From contig CAVZCL010000001.1 of NCBI GenBank assembly GCA_963773745.1, forward strand, positions 496,001-560,000: a DNA stretch of 64,000 bases, read 5' to 3'. The notes beneath the pieces are model-generated. The model was given only the letters and a program-made list of their open reading frames with translations, ran no database searches and had not been told where the DNA came from. Position numbers and translations under genes: made by a program. The first letter of the stretch is position 1. Every line of letters starts with the position of its first letter. This document shows positions 1 to 10,942 of the stretch, one piece after another. Source of the DNA: UBA5069 sp963773745. Lineage in GTDB: Bacteria > Chloroflexota > Anaerolineae > Caldilineales > Caldilineaceae.

Positions 1-309
1 GAGTTCGCGCCACTTGCGCTCCACCAGCGCGTCAATGTCCAGCGTGCCGGTGGAGTCGTCAATCACCGCCAGCGCGGCGCTCTGGATTTCGCTCCGCAGC
101 GTATCGCGGTCAGCGTCGGTGCACTGCCCCACCGTGTACCTGCTGGCGCTGGGCAGATCCATCTCGGCCGCCCTGGGCAGCGGGTCGATCATCGAAGCCG
201 GCACGGTTGGGGAGAGGGGCGCAGGCGTTTGCGCATGTGCAGGCAGGTGGTTCAGCAGCAGCGCAATCACGACCGCCACCTGCACTAGCGCGAGGTGGCG
301 GTTGTGCAA
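1..309 (-). CDS. Secreted protein, N-terminal part (paralogue of the 698-2826 gene), cut by window edge
   Basis: This is an open frame that runs off the left edge, so only the first 103 codons are present. The proposed start is TTG at 309; the first 30 residues form a signal peptide (HNR..., a hydrophobic stretch VAVVIALLL, then an AHAQ cleavage site). After a Pro-rich linker comes a segment with GQCTDAD and a stretch ending VERKWREL. This matches the large neighbouring protein, which has the equivalent ACTTVDEAS and VDAQWREL. It is therefore another copy of the same family. It lies 68 bases downstream of the YbjQ-type gene on the same strand and is probably in the same operon. No function is known. 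The start is uncertain, since an in-frame GTG lies a few codons further in. Confidence 0.6.
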   Translation of the reverse strand, partial: MHNRHLALVQVAVVIALLLNHLPAHAQTPAPLSPTVPASMIDPLPRAAEMDLPSASRYTVGQCTDADRDTLRSEIQSAALAVIDDSTGTLDIDALVERKWREL

Positions 310-377
310 TTGTCCTTTGCAATTCCTTGCGTCTCTGCGTCTTTGTATCGAATCTTTATTCGGCATTTGGGAATTGT

Positions 378-701
378 TTAATCGGCCTGCGCAAAGCGAA
401 AGCCGTTGCCATAGGCGATCACCTGCACAGCACCGTCCACCACCAGCGGATGCGAGATTTTCAACCCGACGACGCCGTCATAGCCCATGGATGCGGCGCG
501 CGCCTCCATCTCGGCCAGCGCCACGTTGATTCCATCCTGAATCAGCGCCTCATAGTGGGGCATGCGCCCGCCCAGCATGTTGCGGATGTTCTCGCGCACA
601 TCCTTGACGACGTTGGCGGCGCTCACAATTACCACGGTGACAATGCCGCCCACCTCAATCGGGCGATCCGGCAGCGTGTCGAGCGCAATCAATTGCGTCA
701 T
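378..701 (-). CDS. YbjQ/UPF0145 family protein
   Basis: A 107-residue protein of the YbjQ (UPF0145, heavy-metal-binding-like domain) family. The family signature is visible: GGRMPHYEALIQ, then an alanine- and glutamate-rich helix (ALAEMEARAASMGYDGVVGL), and a C-terminal strand ending VIAYGNGF. Length is typical of the family. The molecular role is not established; the fold forms pentameric rings in solved structures. Its ATG overlaps the TGA of the upstream large secreted protein by four bases (698-701), so the two are probably translationally coupled. That links this small cytoplasmic protein to the secreted family. Family assignment is firm, function is not. Confidence 0.85.
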   Translation of the reverse strand: MTQLIALDTLPDRPIEVGGIVTVVIVSAANVVKDVRENIRNMLGGRMPHYEALIQDGINVALAEMEARAASMGYDGVVGLKISHPLVVDGAVQVIAYGNGFRFAQAD

Positions 702-2826
702 GAATCGTCCCCGTCGTTCTCTGGCGGCAACTCTTTGGAAGGCGCGTTGGCAGGCGGCGTTCTGGGCGGCGCTTTGACGGGATTCGTTTTGCGCGGACCG
801 TAGCTAACACTTTTCTGCGGGCGCTCTGCCGGCGGGTAGCTGGGTTGGCGAGGCGGACCGGCCTGCCTGCGCCCCAGGCGGCCAATCGTAAGGACGGGCG
901 CGAGTATCCACGCACCCGCCGCCCAGAGCAGGCGCAGTGCAATCAGCATAATGAGCAGCGTCGCCAGCCCCACGAGCACGGAGGTGCCCCAGCCATATTT
1001 GCCCTGGTACATGCCCACGGTGGCCGGCCCCGTGACAACCGCAGCCGCGTCGTTGATCATGCCAAGCGCATCGGTGCGCCCGCTCAGAAAGGCGACCGCC
1101 TGGTCGAGGTTCGCGCCGGGCGGCAGTTCGTCGAGGAGGTTGGAATTCTGCAGCACCTCAATCAGCGCGGGGTCGCTCACCAGGCGCGAGACCAGCGTGT
1201 TGCGCTCGCTCTGGGACAAGGGCGCGAGCGTTTCTGCCAGCCAGCCAAGCTGCTCAGGCGTGAGCGCAGCCGTGAGCAGGTGCAGGCTCTCGCTGGAAAG
1301 CGCCAGCAGCGTGGTCAGCTCGGTATTGGGGAGCAGTGCCAGGTCGGCCACAGTGCGTGCGTCATCCAGCGCAACAAGGCGCTGGAGGGTGGCGCGGTCG
1401 AGGTCGGCGGGTGACTTCTGCTTGTAGATTTCGAGCTGGACAACGTTGGGCAGGTACTCGCCGGCGGCCGCCACCCAATCCAGCGCGGCGTCGAGCGAGC
1501 CGGTGGCCTGGATGATGGGTGTGAGGTTGGCGCTGCTTTGGAGCGCACGCGCCAGCGCGCCGCTTTGTGCTGCATCGAGCACGGCGCTGCGTCCAGCCGC
1601 GCCCGTCAGCGCGCCGCTGATTGTGACAAGGCGCTGCAGTTCCTCGGATGATTGGACGTCGCTCAGAACGGCGCTATAGGCTTCGCTCTCACCGGCAAGC
1701 TCGAGCACAACGCGAATGTCGCGCTTGACTGCCGTCCACTGGCTGTAGAGGCTGTCGGCTACATCGCGCGCCACCTGGGGCAATTCGGGGCCAAGCTCGG
1801 CGCCAATCGCATCGGCAATCTCGCTGCGGATGCCCGCCATGACCTCTTCAGATTTGAGCGACTCCTGAATTTGCGGCAGTGCGCCGTCGGCATTGTTCCA
1901 GATGTCGTACGCGATCATGCCCGCACCCACCACCCAGCCTGCCAGCGGAATCACCGTGCTGCCGACGCGCCCCAGCACGCGCGTCACCACACGGCCGGCC
2001 ACGCGCTCGGAGACTTCTCTCGTCAGGGTCACGATAATGCGCTTGGCTACCTGCGCCGCCACAATGACGCCAATGCCGCCCAGCGCAAGTGTGTGTCCTT
2101 GAATGACGCCCAAAATGCCCGAATCGCTTTCACCTTCGAGCGCCCCTGCACCGCTGGTGGCAGACTGCACTTCACCTTGAAAGGCGGCCAACAGCGCCGG
2201 TGAATAGTTCTCCTGAATAAACGTTTGCAGGCAGTAAAGTGCGGCCGAAGATGATTCGGCCGTGAGCGCGCCCATCTCATCGGCGACGTTGACCGCTACC
2301 GCGCTCGAGAGATCCTCCATCGCCTGGCGGAACTCTTCGGAGCCAAAGGCGCGGCTGCTGACGGCCAGTGTCAGCTCCTGCGCCTTGTTGCCCGACCAGC
2401 CGGAAAGGAACTTGTTCCAAAGATCCGTTTCGCTGCGCACGCTGTTGGCGGCACGGTCGACTGCGCCGGCCACCACGCTGTCGAGGCGCAGTTCGCGCCA
2501 CTGCGCGTCCACAATTGCAGGGATGTCGACGCGTGCGAGCGCGTCGGCAAAGACCGCCTGCGTGACGCGATTGAGCTCGTCCTGAATGGACGCCTCGTCC
2601 ACAGTGGTGCACGCCTCGAGCGCGCCCGCGCCGACGAGGGGCGCGGCAGGGGTGGCGGCGGCGTGGCGGCGGTGTCCTGTGCGGCGGCGGGCAGCGGAGA
2701 GAGCACAATCGCTACGACAACGAAAAGCATGAGCCACCGCGCGGCGCGCGCGCGGTGGCTAGCGCTAATCTTGCAGAGCGATCCACTTTGCGAGGGACTT
2801 TCGGCCGACGGCTGTGTGATCTTCAT
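698..2826 (-). CDS. Large secreted, C-terminally membrane-anchored protein of unknown function (one frame break near 2650)
   Basis: The body (about 650 residues) is open from about 2650 to 698. The N-terminus lies in another frame: ATG at 2826 gives a basic region, a hydrophobic core (LMLFVVVAIVLSPLPAAAQ) and a signal-peptidase-like site, so one base is probably missing or extra in the GC-rich stretch around 2640-2660. The mature part has ACTTVDEASIQ, a Ser/Ala-rich helical region and a glycine-rich hydrophobic segment (VTRVLGRVGSTVIPLAGWVV, then AYDIWNNADGALPQIQESL). Helical, Leu-rich sequence follows, then a transmembrane segment (VLVGLATLLIMLIALRLLW) and a Pro-rich basic tail. This suggests an extracytoplasmic domain held by one C-terminal membrane helix. 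I recognise no characterised family. Paralogues lie at 1-309, about 3880-4040 and 5660-6851. Confidence 0.7.
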
Positions 2827-3664
2827 GATAGCAAAGAGAGTACCATACGCTGATCGTGTATTGAACTTGCCGCATTACCCGAATCAGCGCTCTTCTCTAC
2901 TCTCAAGTTGTACAATCTTGCGGCGGGAGAACGCTGTCCCTGAGCTGAATGAGAAATATGCACCGACCAACGGAGGATCGCCAGGGTCGCACACAAGCCC
3001 AATCAGACAGCGTACGTTGGCAAACGAGTGACGCCCTATCCGCCACTGCAAGACAGAGTGAACCCGACGGGCAGGACTGTGATGCTGCCGGCAAGTGTGC
3101 AACCACAGGTTCACTTGTTGAAGTGGCGCTTGACCTGCGTAGCATCTGGCTGGGGGGTAGGAGTCTGCTGAACTTGTGGAGTAGACGGAGTTCGCCGTCA
3201 GCATCTGAGTAGGTGTCAGAAGCCATTCGGCTAAGTTCCTCAAGAGTAGTACTTTTTGCACAGTGCTCACGATTTCAGGAATGTTTCATATTTAAGATAG
3301 CCGATGCATGAGTCTCGGTAGGAAAGAGCGAGGGTCAGGGCTGACCGCATTGAGGCTCAGCGCCCATCTGCGAGCAGCTTTCCAAAATCACTGGCAATCA
3401 ATTCGTTTGGTGTTGCCTGCGTGTGAATTTGGAGGTGGATGAGTCTGCACAAGGTTTGCTCTCGTCGTCACTGCGCAAGTTGGAACCAACCTACCGTCTC
3501 GGTGAGCGATTCGGTTGACAGTGAGGATGTACCGCGGCATGCAAGTGGCGCCTCTGTGCAAGTTCATCGAATCTGATAAGTCTCCAGCGCGCGCGTATAG
3601 AGTTCCCGATCGGGGAGAGAACTTATTAAACGCCTGCACAAGCACCGCAAGGTCATCAATCTGG
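2827..3664. other. Non-coding or decayed stretch, no recognisable gene
   Basis: I see no credible gene here. Open frames on both strands are short and low in complexity, and none resembles a known family. The stretch separates the intact secreted-family gene from a decayed copy of the same family, so it may be the remains of the C-terminal part of that copy, but no alignment is visible. Confidence 0.4.
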
Positions 3665-4153
3665 TCAATAGAGCGTGGAATCAAGAATTTCATTGAAGTG
3701 GTCGCGTTCTCTTTGGCAAGTTGGAACAGTGTCAGCTGGGAACTCTGTCCTGGAGCGCGTTCCATGCGCTCCAAGCAGTGCTTCAGCCATTCGCACCGCA
3801 ATGAAGGTCTTTTCCTCGACAATGCTCGACTGCAATGGCGTCAGAAACCTCAGCCTGGATCTTGACCGCAACCTCAGGCGCTCGTGAGCGCCTGCTATGA
3901 TCGAGTGGCTTACCGATCCGTCCCAGCCGTACCAGATGATCATAGCGTAAGCATGCCTAATGCCGACGGCCCACCCTGCCACGGGGATGGCCGAAGCGCC
4001 GGCTCTGCCCAGTACGATGCGGCTAACGACCTTGCCGACTGACGCGCTCCGACATGGATGTGAGAACTTTGGTCGAGACTTTGCGTCCAAGCGAGAGCGA
4101 TGAGGATCGGAAGCGGAACTGGCTACCAATGGTGAGCTGATGTTGCCGGCCAT
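3665..4153 (-). pseudogene. Decayed copy of the secreted family (core homology 3880-4040)
   Basis: An open frame of 162 codons that only partly makes sense. Its middle reads VGKVVSRIVLGRAGASAIPV and AGWAVGI, then WYGWDGSVSHSIIAGAHE. These correspond position for position to AGRVVTRVLGRVGSTVIPLA, GWVVGAG and IWNNADGALPQIQESL in the large protein encoded at 698-2826. No signal peptide, N-terminal domain or C-terminal anchor can be followed in the same frame on either side. It is best read as the eroded glycine-rich hydrophobic core of a former paralogue. Confidence 0.6.
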
Positions 4154-5659
4154 CGGTTGATAGCTGGGAGCCTTCGGGGGTACCTGGGTCGACTTCGACT
4201 CGGGGATCGCGAATGCTCGATCAGCGATTTGAATGAAGAAAGAAATCAGCGAGGCCTTTGGGATACTGAGCGCCTACATTGTGCAGACAGACATAGCAAC
4301 GCTGTGGAGGCAGCGATATTCAACTGCGTGTCGAACGCATCTCGCGATCTCACCGCTGACCTCGGCTGTCAGTCACAGTGAGCGCATCGCCGAAGAGCGC
4401 ACCTGTCGCCGTATATGGCGAGGATAGAGGTGATGGTGGCTGTGTCGGTGAGCGTTTGCGTCTGCGTAAATACGCGCGGATTCGCAAGCAGACGTCGTGA
4501 GCTCCTTGGCTTGTATTTGTATTCCAGATTCGTGTAGGAGCAGAATTCCACCAAGGCGTCAACTGAGCTTGTATTAGTCGACTGCCGCTTCCTGTCAGAG
4601 CGACCTTCAATGAAAGCGTCCATGTGCATAGCGTTTCCAGGCAAGTTTTAACCGCGTTGGGAATGTCAACTGCCTCTTGTTTGTTCAACGTATCGACGAA
4701 TTAACTCCTCCAGCTCGATCCTTAAGTTCTTCTTCACTAATGCTTGGCGCAATCAGAATAACGGGGGGATGGCTGTCGCTGTTTGTCCTGCTGGCGCTGA
4801 CCGACAGGTGACGGCAACAGCGTGCCAAGCAGAACACATAGACACAACAAGTGACATTGACGGTTCTGTGACAGGGCACATGGAGGAGTTCCTCTGGCAT
4901 TGAAAATTCGACGCCAACGAGTGCTTACGGTTGATGCCTTGGATATGGCCAGTGTGCCAGACTATCCTGTGCGCGTCAAGAAGTTGCCCAACGATGAGGA
5001 CGACGGCTGCCATAAGCAGCGACAGCCGCTACCATAGAAGCTGCAGCTCATTGCCAAAGCGATCGGAGAAGGAGGTACCACGAAACATCGTTCTGCGTAG
5101 TATTTGACGAGCGCACTGACAAAACCATTGGAGGCTGTTGGGCGTTTCCCAGAAGCTTCAATGACCGCATAGCATGGATGCACTCGATCGGCAACAGCGG
5201 TCAGCGGCAGGCGTGTTGACGAGTGCTATTCAACGTGTGCGGGTCGGGCTGGACGATCATCCACAGTTCGTGGCGTTGCTGCAAAGTCAGCCGCGAGATG
5301 GACAACCCAAGCCATTCCAGCTTGTGCCTGCGTCATGCTGCGTCGCAAGCTCCAGCAGTCGTGGGTGCGCGTGACAGCCTACGAGCGCGCCGAAGGCATC
5401 TGGCGAGAGCTGGCGCAAGCGCGAGCCAGCAATCTCGGGGCTGTCCAGCTCGAAGCAGGCTCGACCAACTGGCCCGGTGCCAGATTATGCAGGCTCGTAG
5501 TATGCGCAAAGGTGAAACTTCATGAATTTCATCCCAGTAGATGGGGTTGTAGCTCGCCCATTTAGGAGTGGCTGCTCGAGCGATCCGGAACAGTGGATGA
5601 GCGTACGGATAGTCAATGGTGTAGTTGAGCGATTGTTCGAGCGTGCCATCGGCCGACTG
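4154..5659. other. Long stretch without a recognisable gene
   Basis: About 1.5 kb in which no open frame on either strand resembles a known protein or shows a convincing start. On the minus strand the relic described next may extend a little below 5660, but the match fades. I see no tRNA-like fold, insertion sequence or array here. It lies between two decayed copies of the secreted family and is most simply explained as decayed coding DNA. Confidence 0.4.
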
Positions 5660-6851
5660 TCAGCAAGCACGAGCCGCTTCGCCGCCCACTTCCAACAGCG
5701 CGCCTGTCACGTCGCTCAGGGTATCCAACTGGCCGGCGTCCGCCACTTTGTCGAGCAGCGCGTCATAGCTCTTATGCTCGTTAGCCAGGACGAGAATGAC
5801 GCGGCAGGTCTCGCTGCACCTCGGCCCAAAGTGTGGCAATGTCGTCGGCAATCCCCCTTGCCAGGATCTGGAATTTCTCGATTCAACTGCTTGCGCACGT
5901 TGGCGGCGATTTCAGTGCGCAATGTGTCACCCAAGACCGGCCCAGTCAGGTTTTGCTCAATCATGCCCAGTGCACCGTCGCGGTTCTCCCAAAGGCCATG
6001 GCCAACCATGGCAACCCCGATCACTGCACCAATGACGGGGATTGCCGCCCCCGCCGAAGCGCCGAGCACAGATGCCAACGCAGCACCGGCAACCTTGCCG
6101 GCGATTTCCGTAACAATTCTTGCCACCAGGTTGCGCGCCAGCAGTGTGACCACAACCACACCTGCGCCGCCAAGTACTTCGAGTTGGTCGCCAACCAGGT
6201 CTGGAATGCGGGGCGCTGCGGCGTCCACCAACCTGTCGATATCGATGTGGACAGCCGCTTCGGCGGCCACTTTCTCCAGATAGAACGTCACCGAGTCGAT
6301 GTAGTCATTCTTCTGCAGATAGGAGCGCAGACATCTGAAGGCTGTGGACGACGATTCCACGGCAAGCGCGTCAACCCGGCCACCAGGTCGGTAGCCGTAC
6401 GGCGGCCCATCTCCTCAAGCGCTATGCGCACCGACTCCGAGCTGAACGCCTCATTAGCAATACGCGTTGTGAACTCAGTCGCCTTCTCCTCCGACCAACC
6501 ACTGCTGAATCGGTCCCACCAATTTGTATCTTTCTTCAAATCGGCAATGGCGCCGCTGACGGCCGCAGCGATCGTGGCGTCAACGCCAACGTCCTCCCAG
6601 TGTCGCGGAATCGAGCCTTCAATACCTGCACCAGCAAGGAGTTGCGCCATTATGGTCTGCGTTATCCGGTTCAGCTCATCCTGGATTTCAGAGGCGCCGA
6701 CATTGGCACATTGCTCGATCTCCGTCTCCCAATTTGAAGGTCGTTGCGCCACTGCGACGTGCCAATCGCCAATGCAAATGGAAAACGCGACGAGGAGTGC
6801 CACTGGCGTATAGCCATGGCCAAAACAACGAAGCCACTGTTGGGGGAACAT
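5660..6851 (-). pseudogene. Frame-broken, truncated copy of the secreted family
   Basis: Start ATG at 6851 is preceded by a GGAG-like site and gives a signal peptide (hydrophobic TPVALLVAFSICIG, then AVAQ). The first piece (to about 6365) contains EIQDELNRITQTIMAQLLAG, matching SIQDELNRVTQAVFADALA of the large paralogue. The second piece, in another frame (about 6360-5860), contains AVESSSTAF-like sequence and the conserved core GASAGAAIPVIGAVIGVAMV, then GLWENRDGALGMIEQNL. A third frame carries a short VILVLANEHKSYDALLD segment and stops at 5660. Two frame breaks and loss of roughly the last 340 residues, including the membrane anchor, argue for a pseudogene. Part of the damage may be sequence error. 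Confidence 0.65.
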
Positions 6852-7120
6852 GGGCGAACTCCGAAACTTGCTGAATTGTGGGTGGTATGTGATTTGTGAG
6901 GGCATTGCTACAGACTGGCGACGGAAAACGAATTGGAGCTCATTCATCTTCCGAACGCAGATGCACATCCGCGAACGCAGTGGTATCGTGGGCGTGTCGG
7001 TCTGTGCCATTCAATTATACAATAGTGAACCGTTTGGCAGCGGCAATTTGAGCCACGCCAAACGATTCACCAAGACGATCGGTTGTTGGCCGCGATGCCA
7101 ACGCCTAAGCGAGAGACCAT

Positions 7121-8903
7121 TCACCCCGCGGTAATTGCAAGCTCGCCGCTGGGGGCCCCGCTTGCTTGCCCCTCACGCGCCTCGTCCTTGGATGAGGCAA
7201 TCAGCTTGTTGAGCGCCTGCATGTAGGCCTTGGCACTGGCGACGATAATGTCGGTGTCAACGCCGCGGCCGCTAAAGAGGCGGCGGCGCGCGCGCCCCTG
7301 CGCCGTCTCGCTGTAGCCACGGCTGTCGGGCACCTCTATGCGAATCGTCACATCGCCGTTTGCGTCCATGCCCTCGGTAATCGCCTGCACCAGGAACTCC
7401 GCCAGTGTGTTCGGCTTCTGCACAATCTGGTTGATGGCCTGGTAGACGGCATCCACCGGCCCGCTGCCAACCGCTGCGCCCAAATGCTCGGTGCACCGTC
7501 TCGGTGTCGAGCAGCTTGACCACCGCAGTGGGCGTCAGCCCGGAGCCGCAGTGCACCTGCACGCTGAGCAAATCCCACGCCTCCACAGGCTGGTAGAGTT
7601 CATCGCTGACCAACGCCTCCAGGTCCATCTCGGAGACGGTCTTCTTCTTGTCGGCCAAATCCTTGAAGCGCGCAAAAATTTCCTTGAGCTTCTCAGGCGT
7701 CACATGATAGCCCATCTCCTCGAGCTTCTTGCCCAGCGCGTGTTTGCCGCTGTGCTTGCCCAGCACCAGCGAGCTTTGCGACAGGCCAATCGTCGAGGCA
7801 TCCATAATCTCGTAGGTGCGCTTGTTTTTGAGCATGCCATCCTGGTGGATGCCCGCCTCGTGCGCAAAGGCATTGCCGCCCACAATCGCCTTGTTGGGCT
7901 GGATGACCATGCCCGTGTAGCGGCTCACCATGTCGCTCGAGCGATGAATTTCATGGGTGACAATGTTGCTCTCGAGGCCAAAGACGGCCTTGCGCGTGTG
8001 CAGCGCCATGGCGACTTCCTCAAGGCTGGTGTTGCCGGCGCGCTCGCCAATGCCGTTGACAGTCACCTCCACCTGGCGTGCGCCGTTGCGCGCACCGGCC
8101 AGCGTGTTTGAGGTGGCGAGGCCCAGGTCGTTGTGGCAGTGCGTACTGAAGACAACGTCCTTGCCGCCCGGAACGTTCGCGCGCAGGTGGGCAATCAGCC
8201 CGCCGTACTCCTCGGGCGTGGTGTAGCCAACGGTGTCAGGGATGTTGAGCGTGGTGGCGCCGGCGCGGATGGCCACATCGCAGACCTGCACCAGGAAGTC
8301 GCGGTCACTGCGGCCTGCATCTTCGGGGCTGAACTCCACATCGGCGCAGAGGCTGCGTGCGTACTCCACCATCTCGCCCACGGCCTCGAGCACTTCGTTG
8401 GGTGACATGCGCAGCTTGTGCTGCATGTGCACTTCGCTGGTGGCGAGGAAGGTGTGAATGCGCGGGCGCACGGCCCCCTGCACCGCCTCCCACGCCTTGT
8501 CGATGTCGTTCTTTGTGGCGCGCGCCAAACCCGCAATTACGGGTGGTGCGGTGACCTTGCCATCCTTGTCAATGCGCGGCGTGCGGCCCACGCTCTGCGC
8601 AATTTGGCGCACTGCGGCCAGGTCTCCGGGCGAGGCGGCAGGAAAGCCTGCCTCCATAATGTCGACGCCCAAACGCGCCAACTGGTGGGCTATGTCGAGC
8701 TTCTCCTGGCTGTTGAGGGTGGCGCCCGGGCTCTGTTCGCCGTCGCGCAGCGTGGTGTCGAAGACGAGCACGGTGCTGCCGTGCGCAACTTGACGCGCAT
8801 AGGCGCGCATGTCGTCAATCCGGAAACGATCTACGTTAATCTCGGTTGCGTTGGCTGCCTCAGGTTCCGCGTCGGCCCTGGGGCCGCTGTTTTTCTTGTC
8901 CAC
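7121..8903 (-). CDS. leuA: 2-isopropylmalate synthase (frame break near 7490)
   Basis: It catalyses the first committed step of leucine synthesis, condensing acetyl-CoA with 2-oxoisovalerate in the cytoplasm. The HMGL-like TIM barrel is clear: DTTLRDGEQSPGATL near the N-terminus, EAGFPAASPGD, FSTHCHNDLGLA (metal-binding His pair), NGIGERAGNTSLEEVA and GKHSGKHALGKKL. The LeuA regulatory domain follows but changes frame: the main frame is valid to DTETVH, and the C-terminal part (GSGPVDAVYQAINQIVQ... ending at 7121) is one frame over. I chose GTG at 8903 because an AGGAGG site precedes it by about nine bases; upstream in-frame ATGs have no such site. Intact barrel motifs suggest the break is a sequence indel. 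It is the distal gene of the ilv/leu cluster. Confidence 0.88.
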
Positions 8904-8984
8904 TGGGGTTCCCCCTCCTGGGGGGAGATGCATGGGTGCATGCAAATTGCTGACTGAGTGTACTGTAACGCAAATTCACAGAGT

Positions 8985-9056
8985 AACCAAGCGTAAGGTC
9001 AGCAAGGTCACTGGGAGCAAGGTCACTCGCAGTAAGGTCACCAAGGGCATCGTCCA
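8985..9056. repeat. Short direct repeats AAGGTCA(C)
   Basis: Four imperfect copies of a unit ending AAGGTCA or AAGGTCAC occur about every 14 bases just upstream of leuA. They are purely descriptive; no function is evident. Confidence 0.6.
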
Positions 9057-9174
9057 TGCAATCACCCCCTTTCGTGGACAAACAAGGGTTTGGGCGTTCA
9101 AAGGTTCAAGAGTTCAACAGCATAAGGCGCGCGATTGCGAAAGGGTGCTGGAATGCGAAAGCAGCTACAGTCCG

Positions 9175-9757
9175 TTATGTGTGGATGCGGCCGCCCGCAT
9201 TGAGCATCTCGATCATCTGCGCAATCTTCTTTGCACGCGTCTCGGGCTTCTTGGGCGTAATGATGCGGTAGAGCACGGCGTACCGATCGGTACTGTTCAA
9301 AGCCGCGAAGTTGGCCTGCGCAATCGGGTTCGCCTCCAGCGCGGCGAGAAATTCGGCGGGCGGCTCAATTTTGGCTGGCGAGGCGTAGGCAGCGTCCCAG
9401 CGACCGTCGGCTTTGGCGCGTTTCCACCTCTGCCAGCCCCGCCGGTTGCATGCGCCCCTGCGCAATCAGCGCCTCCACTTTCAGCACGTTGATCTGCGAC
9501 CACATGCTCTTTGCGCGGCGCGGCGTGAACTTCTGCACCCAGTAGCGCTCATCGAGCTTGCGCGACTGCCCGTCAATCCAGCCGTAGCAGATCGCTTCGT
9601 CCACGGCCTCGGCATAGGTCACACTCGCCACGCCGCTGGCCTTCTTCGCGAATTGCAGCCACACGCCCTGCGCCGTGGCGTGGTTCTCGGCCAGCCAGCC
9701 ATTCCATGCTGCAGCGCTCGCGAAGGGAAGGGTGGGATAATCACTCATCCGGCGCAC
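9175..9757 (-). CDS. YdeI/OmdA-family protein (frame break near 9417)
   Basis: The product belongs to the YdeI/OmdA family, sometimes called bacteriocin-protection proteins, whose biochemical function is unknown. Diagnostic segments are the N-terminal WLAENHATAQGVWLQFAKK, then YAEAVDEAICYGWIDGQ, YWVQKFTPRRAKSMWSQIN and the C-terminal LYRIITPKKPETRAKKIAQM. The two halves lie in different frames and join near 9417, giving a protein of about 193 residues, the usual family length. The start is ATG at 9757 or 9748. It sits between pyk and leuA on the same strand, but its role there is not obvious. Confidence 0.75.
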
Positions 9758-9759
9758 CT

Positions 9760-9808
9760 TGCCTTTCTTTGCGATTTCTTTGCGCCTTTGCGCCTCTGCG
9801 TCGGGTTT
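9760..9808. repeat. Interspersed CTTTGCG/CTCTGCGTC repeat
   Basis: A run of CTTTGCG and CCTTTGCGCCTCTGCGTC-like units between pyk and the YdeI-type gene. The same vocabulary recurs near 314-335, 12790-12835, 23981-24101, 55191-55275, 61183-61315 and 63218-63356. Confidence 0.6.
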
Positions 9809-9811
9809 CCC

Positions 9812-10942
9812 CTACAGCACGAAATTCTGGCGCGCGGCGTGGGGCACCATGGGCGTGGACAGCGTGGCGCTTGCCTCGCGATTGCTAATGCGCGTGCCGT
9901 CCTGCGCATGGGGCGGCAAGGTGCCCTGGCTGATGACCGCCATGGTGCGCACCGCCTGCACGGGGTACGCTCCCACTGCCGTCTCGCCGCTGAGCATGAT
10001 ACCGTCGGCGCCGTCGAGCAGCGCATTGGCCACGTCGCTGACTTCGGCGCGTGTGGGGCGGTGGTTCTGGATCATGCTCTCGAGCATTTGCGTGGCTACG
10101 ACGACCGGCTTGTTGCCCTCGCGGCAGGCACGCACAATCTGCTTTTGCAGCAGCGGCAATTGCCAGGGGCTGGTCTCCAGCGCCAGGTCGCCGCGCGCCA
10201 CCATCACGCCATCGCTTGCGCCGATGATTGCGCGCAGGTTCTCCACGCCGTCGGGGCGCTCAATCTTGGCCATAATGCGCGGCGACAGGTGCTCGGGGAC
10301 GGTCTGGCGCTCGGTGATTGCGCGCAACTCGTGTACATCGGCAGCGCTGCCGGCAAAGCTCAGCGCAATCCAGTCGACGCGCAGCGCAACGGCATACTCG
10401 GCGTCCGCTCTGTCTTTATCGGTAAGCGCAGGGATGGGCAGCGAGGTGTAGGGCACGTTGACGCCCTTGCGCGACTTGACATCACCCCCATGCACCACAC
10501 GGCAGTGCACGTGGCCGTGGCTTATCCGCTCGACGGCAATCTCGATATTGCCGTCGTCAATCAGTACGGTCGCCGGCACCTTGAGGTGGGGCGCGAGGTC
10601 GAAGTCGACCGGCAGGGTCACCGCGTCGGCCTCGTGTGCGTGGAAGGGCTCGCGCACATCCTGCTCGGGCCCCACCAGGATAACCTGCTGGCCTGGATGC
10701 AGCGGCACCGGCTGCGCCAGCCAGCCAATCCGCACCTTGGCCCCCTGCAGGTCAGCCAGCAGCGCGATGGGCATGCCCACCGTGTGCGCCGCCTCGCGCA
10801 CCATTTCGGCCATGCGCGTGTGGAAGGCGTAGTCGCCGTGGCTAAAGTTCATGCGCGCAACGCTCATGCCGGCGCGCATCATCGCCGCCAGCGTTTCTAC
10901 TGATGCACAGGATGGGCCTAACGTTGCGAGGATGTCAGTCAT
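9812..10942 (-). CDS. pyk: Pyruvate kinase lacking the C-terminal domain
   Basis: It converts phosphoenolpyruvate and ADP to pyruvate and ATP. The A/B domains are recognisable: ILATLGPSCAS at the N-terminus, ARMNFSHGDYAFH, LLADLQGAKVRIG, IDDGNIEI, RKGVNVP, AKIERPDGVENL, DGVMVARGDLAL, and VVVATQMLESM followed by PTRAEVSDVANALLDGADGI and MLSGETAVGAYP. The reading frame is intact but only 376 codons long. It ends shortly after YPVQAVRTM, where typical enzymes (about 470 residues) continue into the roughly 110-residue C-terminal regulatory domain. Short pyruvate kinases without this domain are known, so it may be active. Placement in the branched-chain cluster would couple pyruvate supply to acetolactate synthase; that link is inferred. 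Confidence 0.88.
   Translation of the reverse strand: MTDILATLGPSCASVETLAAMMRAGMSVARMNFSHGDYAFHTRMAEMVREAAHTVGMPIALLADLQGAKVRIGWLAQPVPLHPGQQVILVGPEQDVREPFHAHEADAVTLPVDFDLAPHLKVPATVLIDDGNIEIAVERISHGHVHCRVVHGGDVKSRKGVNVPYTSLPIPALTDKDRADAEYAVALRVDWIALSFAGSAADVHELRAITERQTVPEHLSPRIMAKIERPDGVENLRAIIGASDGVMVARGDLALETSPWQLPLLQKQIVRACREGNKPVVVATQMLESMIQNHRPTRAEVSDVANALLDGADGIMLSGETAVGAYPVQAVRTMAVISQGTLPPHAQDGTRISNREASATLSTPMVPHAARQNFVL

Noticed and set aside
110..322. A 70-codon minus-strand frame at the left edge
   Set aside because: It overlaps the better-supported frame with signal peptide and family similarity at 1-309.
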